A stretch of 9,441 bases of DNA from Prevotella sp. UBA746 (GTDB lineage Bacteria > Bacteroidota > Bacteroidia > Bacteroidales > Bacteroidaceae). The translations under genes were made by a program, and so were the position numbers. The notes under the pieces are model-generated. The model saw nothing but the letters and a program-made list of their open reading frames with translations. It was not told the origin of the DNA and made no database searches. This document shows positions 6,871 to 9,441 of this stretch, one piece after another; within the stretch, counting starts at the first letter, position 1, and the number at the start of each line of letters is the position of its first letter. The stretch covers positions 1 through 9,441 of the forward strand of contig DBKQ01000114.1 of the NCBI GenBank assembly GCA_002298545.1, read 5' to 3'.

Positions 6871-7003
6871 TTAAGTAACTAATCAGAATTAATTTAGTAT
6901 AAACGACAATAGAGACAATAGAAGACAATGTTGTCTATTGTTGTCTCTATTGTCGTTTATATATTTCATTTGATTTATAAATTTATTTTTGAACATTTAC
7001 TTA
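6871..7003. repeat. Palindromic element 1 with phased GACAA motifs
   Basis: The core is a perfect 20-bp inverted repeat (6899-6918 against 6941-6960) around a 22-bp centre that itself contains AGACAA-TG-TTGTCT. GACAA occurs at 6905, 6914 and 6924, and its complement TTGTC at 6931, 6941 and 6950, so the 9- and 10-bp spacings mirror each other. The outer edges TAAGTAACT (6872-6880) and ATTTACTTA (6995-7003) are imperfect inverted repeats. Related sequence recurs in element 2. No transposase is encoded, so a non-autonomous element, a protein-binding array or a structured RNA are all possible. Confidence 0.7.
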
Positions 7004-7062
7004 TCCTATGAATTATACATTTGTAATCACCGGAACTTCTTTAAAGAAAGCATAAATAATAG

Positions 7063-7099
7063 TGCACCAAAGGTGCTTCAATGTTGCACTTTTGGTGCA
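7063..7099. repeat. 14-bp stem hairpin (TGCACCAAAGGTGC)
   Basis: TGCACCAAAGGTGC (7063-7076) pairs with GCACTTTTGGTGCA (7086-7099) over 14 positions with one G-T wobble, loop of 9 nt. The left arm is itself a palindrome (GCACC-AAA-GGTGC), and a third TGCACC follows at 7107-7112. There is no T tract, so it is not a typical terminator. It may be a REP-like element or an RNA structure. Confidence 0.6.
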
Positions 7100-7126
7100 G
7101 CATAGATGCACCTATACCAAATGATA

Positions 7127-7336
7127 GGTAGTTACGCACAATTAATTTATACAAAAAACAAAATATTAATATTTAAAAACAACCTTCACAACATAGACAA
7201 CCCAAACAACCTTCATGCTTGCCACACACGCAGGTGTTGTATTTGTTGTACCGGTTGTTTTTGTTGTTTTATTATATTAAGTCGTCTCCATTGTCTCTTT
7301 TGTCGTTCATATAAGATAATTATGAACAGTTACTTA
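7127..7336. repeat. Palindromic element 2: arrays of ACAAC/GTTGT motifs every 9 bp
   Basis: The left array has ACAAC starting at 7179, 7188, 7197 and 7206, exactly 9 bp apart, with unrelated 4-bp spacers. The right array has the complement GTTGT at 7236, 7245, 7254 and 7263, again exactly 9 bp apart, and the register continues after one skipped slot as GTCGT (7281), ATTGT (7290) and TTTGT (7299). The arrays face each other across a centre at 7211-7235. The right end (GTCGTTCATATA, then GAACAGTTACTTA at 7324-7336) matches that of element 1 (GTCGTTTATATA, then GAACATTTACTTA at 6991-7003). The left flank AATTAATTTA also recurs (near 6885 and 7140). The two elements are therefore related. Confidence 0.7.
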
Positions 7337-7393
7337 GCTTTAACGATATTGGCATGACGGTTCAAAAGAAAGATTGTTGCGTCCTCGTTGAAG

Positions 7394-7490
7394 GTGTGAG
7401 GGATAAGCATTGACCCCTCACACTATCCCTCACACTCCGGAAGTGCGATAAACAGGGACTTTCAAGGCCGTTGGTGAGGGTGTGAGGGTA
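7394..7490 (+). repeat. 'TACCCTCAC' interspersed repeat, copy 2
   Basis: 7415-7490 aligns without gaps to the reverse complement of 2281-2356 (about 57 of 76 identical by eye), so the two copies are in opposite orientation. This copy also has an extra arm: GTGTGAGGGATA (7394-7405) is a perfect inverted repeat of TATCCCTCACAC (7424-7435), able to form a 12-bp stem. It ends in GGTGAGGGTGTGAGGGTA, as copy 1 does on the other strand. Confidence 0.75.
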
Positions 7491-7659
7491 AAATGACAAA
7501 AAAATATTTTCTTGATAAATTGCCGTACTTGGTAAAGTACAAAACTCGAATGTCTTATAATAAGGTACATTTTATGTCTATGAAGTGTTAAATTATAAGA
7601 TATGGGTAAATAATATAGGCAAAAGATTATATTTTGTCGCAATGTTTGTCTTTTTTGAT

Positions 7660-7667
7660 TAACTTTG
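7660..7667 (+). promoter_or_regulatory. Bacteroidetes-type -7 element of the 7706 gene
   Basis: TAACTTTG matches TAnnTTTG and is identical to the core at 2415. Transcription would start near 7674, giving a leader of about 30 nt. TTTG at 7645 and TTTTG at 7632 are not at the ideal -33 spacing, so the upstream element is uncertain. Confidence 0.6.
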
Positions 7668-7705
7668 CAGCTGAAGAACAACTATCAATAAACTCCAAGT
7701 AAAAA

Positions 7706-9441
7706 ATGAGTAAAAAAGCAGACAACAAAATGCTTGTCCGTGCTCTGATGGCAATAGCCTTTGTGTCTACTCCTACATTAGGGGGCGTGATGGCACAAAA
7801 CGCTAAGCAGTTGCCGCCAGAGGTCAAGGCAAGGCGTGCCGCAGCGAAGAAAGCGGCGAAAAACAAAGTTCATACTCCGCTGAAGGCAGCCTCTAACGGC
7901 GTGCAGCTATATGGCTATGTGAGCATGAGCGATGAGAATAATCCAGGTTTATACACCTTCAATACGTCAAACCCAAGTGGCATATCGCTTGTAAACGGCA
8001 ATGTGAAGAGTTATGGAGGTGCAACTTACGCACAAGGTTCATTCCTTACCACCTACTATTCAGAGTCAGACGACGGCAGCAAGATAACGATGCCTATAAA
8101 GCTGTATGACTACAATGCGGCTGATTGGTCGCTGAATAGCGAGAAGCGTGGCTTTACATTCACGTCGATATCGTCTGATCTTGCTTTCGACCCAGAAACA
8201 CAGACATACTATGGCATATTCTCGGATGCAGACTACAGTGGAAAGTTTAATACACTGGGACGTTTCAAATACGGTACGCAGGAGGGCTATCCTTACACAC
8301 TCTTCGATTGCGACTCCATCGGACAGTTGCCGGAGAGATTCATGGCAATTACCTTCAACCGCGACGGACAGCTCTACGGCTTCGGAAAAAGCGGAAAGCT
8401 GTATACTGTGAATAAATATAATGGAAAGGCTACGGTAGTAGGAACAACAGACGTATCCGTGGTACCACTATACCAAAGTGCCACTTGCGACTATGCCACA
8501 GGTAAAATCTACTGGGCTGCAGCCAACGACTATTTTGCTTCAGACATCTATGAGGTTGACCCGCAGACTGCACAGAGCAGTAAAATTGCCGGTTTCGGAT
8601 ATGACGACGGCGATACAGAGACATGCGACTATATCACGGGCCTGTATATGAAACAAGACTTGACGCTCAACGCTCTGCCCGACAGTGTTACGGAGATGAA
8701 GGTAAACCTCACTTCGCTCACTCAGGGAACCGTAGACTTCAAGATGCCTACGAAGGACGTAAAAGGTACAAGCCTTACAGGCAATCTCCAGTATACAGTG
8801 CGCATAAACGGTGAGCAGGCAGCCGAAGGAACGGCAGCTCCAGGCGAGGCAGTGTCGGCTCCGGTAACATTGGCAAACAGCGGAAAGACTCAGTTTGCCG
8901 TTACTGCCGCCATAGCAGCCAACGGCGAAATTCCGGCAGCCGTGAGCGATCTTAACCGCGACAGCGTTTGGGTGGGCTACGGTAAACCGGCAACACCTAC
9001 CAACATAAAGGCTGAGGTGAAAGACAATAGCGTACAGCTCTCATGGACAGCAGTAGAAAAGACGGTAAACGGCGGCGTGTTCGACAAGAACAACGTGAAA
9101 TACATCGTAAAGCGAAGCAAAAAGGGCGATGAGGCAAATGCCGTTACCGTGGCAGAGAATCTTGCAGCAACATCTTATACCGATGTTATCAATTCCGAAG
9201 AGAAAGCCACATATATATATAATGTGGCAGCCGTAAACGGCGACATGACTGGCGACTATGCCGAGAGTCAGGAGATAACCTACGGCTCCGCAATATCCCT
9301 GCCATACACAAACAACCTCGATTCTGAGGAGAAAACCAAAGAATTCAAAATCGTCGATGCCAACAACGACGGTACCACATGGACGTTTGATACATACTAT
9401 GAGATGATGGCATACAGTGCAAACTCTGTAAATGCTGCCGA
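7706..9441 (+). CDS. Large secreted protein: propeller-like region, fibronectin III, start of cleaved-adhesin/choice-of-anchor J domain (3' end outside window)
   Basis: The frame from ATG 7706 is open to the window edge: 578 codons plus 2 nt, with no stop. A signal peptide is clear ('LVRALMAIAFVSTPTLGGVMA', cut probably before Q31); ATG 7730 is an alternative start. After a basic, Ala/Lys-rich linker (about 38-60) comes a region at about 65-315 with strands such as 'LAFDPETQTYYGIF', 'FNRDGQLYGFGKSGKLYTV' and 'CDYATGKIYWAAA', like a beta-propeller. An Ig-like stretch (about 320-420) precedes a fibronectin III domain (about 428-525: 'PTNIKAEVKDNSVQLSWTAV', then 'TYIYNVAAVNG'). From about 531 'LPYTNNLD', 'FKIVDANNDGTTWTF' fits the opening of cleaved-adhesin/choice-of-anchor J domains known from gingipain adhesins. 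Export to the surface is expected and adhesion is an inference. It has its own promoter at 7660 and is divergent from clpB. Confidence 0.88.
   Translation, partial: MSKKADNKMLVRALMAIAFVSTPTLGGVMAQNAKQLPPEVKARRAAAKKAAKNKVHTPLKAASNGVQLYGYVSMSDENNPGLYTFNTSNPSGISLVNGNVKSYGGATYAQGSFLTTYYSESDDGSKITMPIKLYDYNAADWSLNSEKRGFTFTSISSDLAFDPETQTYYGIFSDADYSGKFNTLGRFKYGTQEGYPYTLFDCDSIGQLPERFMAITFNRDGQLYGFGKSGKLYTVNKYNGKATVVGTTDVSVVPLYQSATCDYATGKIYWAAANDYFASDIYEVDPQTAQSSKIAGFGYDDGDTETCDYITGLYMKQDLTLNALPDSVTEMKVNLTSLTQGTVDFKMPTKDVKGTSLTGNLQYTVRINGEQAAEGTAAPGEAVSAPVTLANSGKTQFAVTAAIAANGEIPAAVSDLNRDSVWVGYGKPATPTNIKAEVKDNSVQLSWTAVEKTVNGGVFDKNNVKYIVKRSKKGDEANAVTVAENLAATSYTDVINSEEKATYIYNVAAVNGDMTGDYAESQEITYGSAISLPYTNNLDSEEKTKEFKIVDANNDGTTWTFDTYYEMMAYSANSVNAA

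Larger units (their letters stand above)
6587..7705. other. Long divergent intergenic region without a credible gene
   Basis: 1,119 bp separate clpB (-) from the secreted-protein gene at 7706 (+). I found no convincing coding sequence. The stretch is AT-rich and holds, in order: the clpB leader and promoter, an inverted repeat (6804-6867), two related palindromic elements with 9-bp-spaced motifs (6871-7003 and about 7127-7336), a 14-bp hairpin between them (7063-7099), a perfect 12-bp palindrome TTCTTTAAAGAA (7037-7048), a TACCCTCAC repeat (7394-7490), and the promoter at 7660. Between 7491 and 7650 nothing recognisable is seen. Confidence 0.7.

Noticed and set aside
6587..6900. CIRCE/HrcA or sigma-32 type heat-shock control of clpB
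   Set aside because: No TTAGCACTC-N9-GAGTGCTAA element is present, and sigma-32 promoters are not expected in this phylum.
7179..7303. DnaA-box or replication-origin iterons
   Set aside because: The ACAAC N4 motif does not fit the DnaA box TTATNCACA, and there are no replication genes nearby.
7106..7357. 83-codon Cys-rich open frame (CCxCCxGCFCC)
   Set aside because: The Cys and Asn repeats are just the 9-bp GTTGT/ACAAC arrays read in frame; there is no ribosome binding site and the DNA pattern explains it.

Overview
The window looks like a chromosomal segment from a member of the Bacteroidales, most likely Prevotella or a close relative. The evidence is: repeated TAnnTTTG promoter cores of the Bacteroidetes type (at 510, 2415 and 7660 on the + strand, 3806-3813 on the - strand); secreted proteins with BspA-type leucine-rich repeats and a C-terminal tail like a type IX secretion (T9SS) sorting domain; an AAA-ATPase-like/PD-(D/E)XK protein of a family abundant in this group; and mostly weak Shine-Dalgarno sites. 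The genus is an inference.

Layout. 3-485 (+) is the 3' end of a secreted protein that begins outside the window. 543-2099 (+) encodes a secreted BspA-like protein built from two related halves. 2100-2460 is a gene-free gap with two hairpins, a 'TACCCTCAC' interspersed repeat and a promoter. 2461-3522 (+) is an internally deleted AAA-ATPase-like/PDDEXK_9 protein. It converges on a tRNA-Val(CAC) gene at 3711-3785 (-). Two tandem copies of that tRNA's last 19 nt, with terminator hairpins, follow the tRNA at 3534-3690. Next comes clpB at 3998-6586 (-), complete, with a strong ribosome binding site and its own terminator. 6587-7705 is a long divergent intergenic region packed with inverted repeats. 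7706 to the window end (+) is the 5' part of a large secreted protein with a propeller-like region, a fibronectin III domain and the start of a cleaved-adhesin/choice-of-anchor J domain. It is easily missed because it has no stop codon in the window.

The genes do not form one pathway. ClpB is a cytoplasmic disaggregase and the tRNA is housekeeping. The three secreted proteins fit a surface/adhesion repertoire, and the PDDEXK protein is an accessory, often multi-copy, family member. Each gene appears to have its own promoter.

The least ordinary content is noncoding: (1) tandem tRNA 3'-tail plus terminator units resembling the E. coli tyrT repeats; (2) two palindromic elements upstream of clpB and the 7706 gene, built on short motifs repeated every 9 bp; (3) two copies of a 76-bp repeat in opposite orientation on either side of the tRNA/clpB block; (4) the in-frame loss of the ATPase core from the PDDEXK protein. 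No CRISPR array, transposase, integrase or recognisable defence operon is visible.
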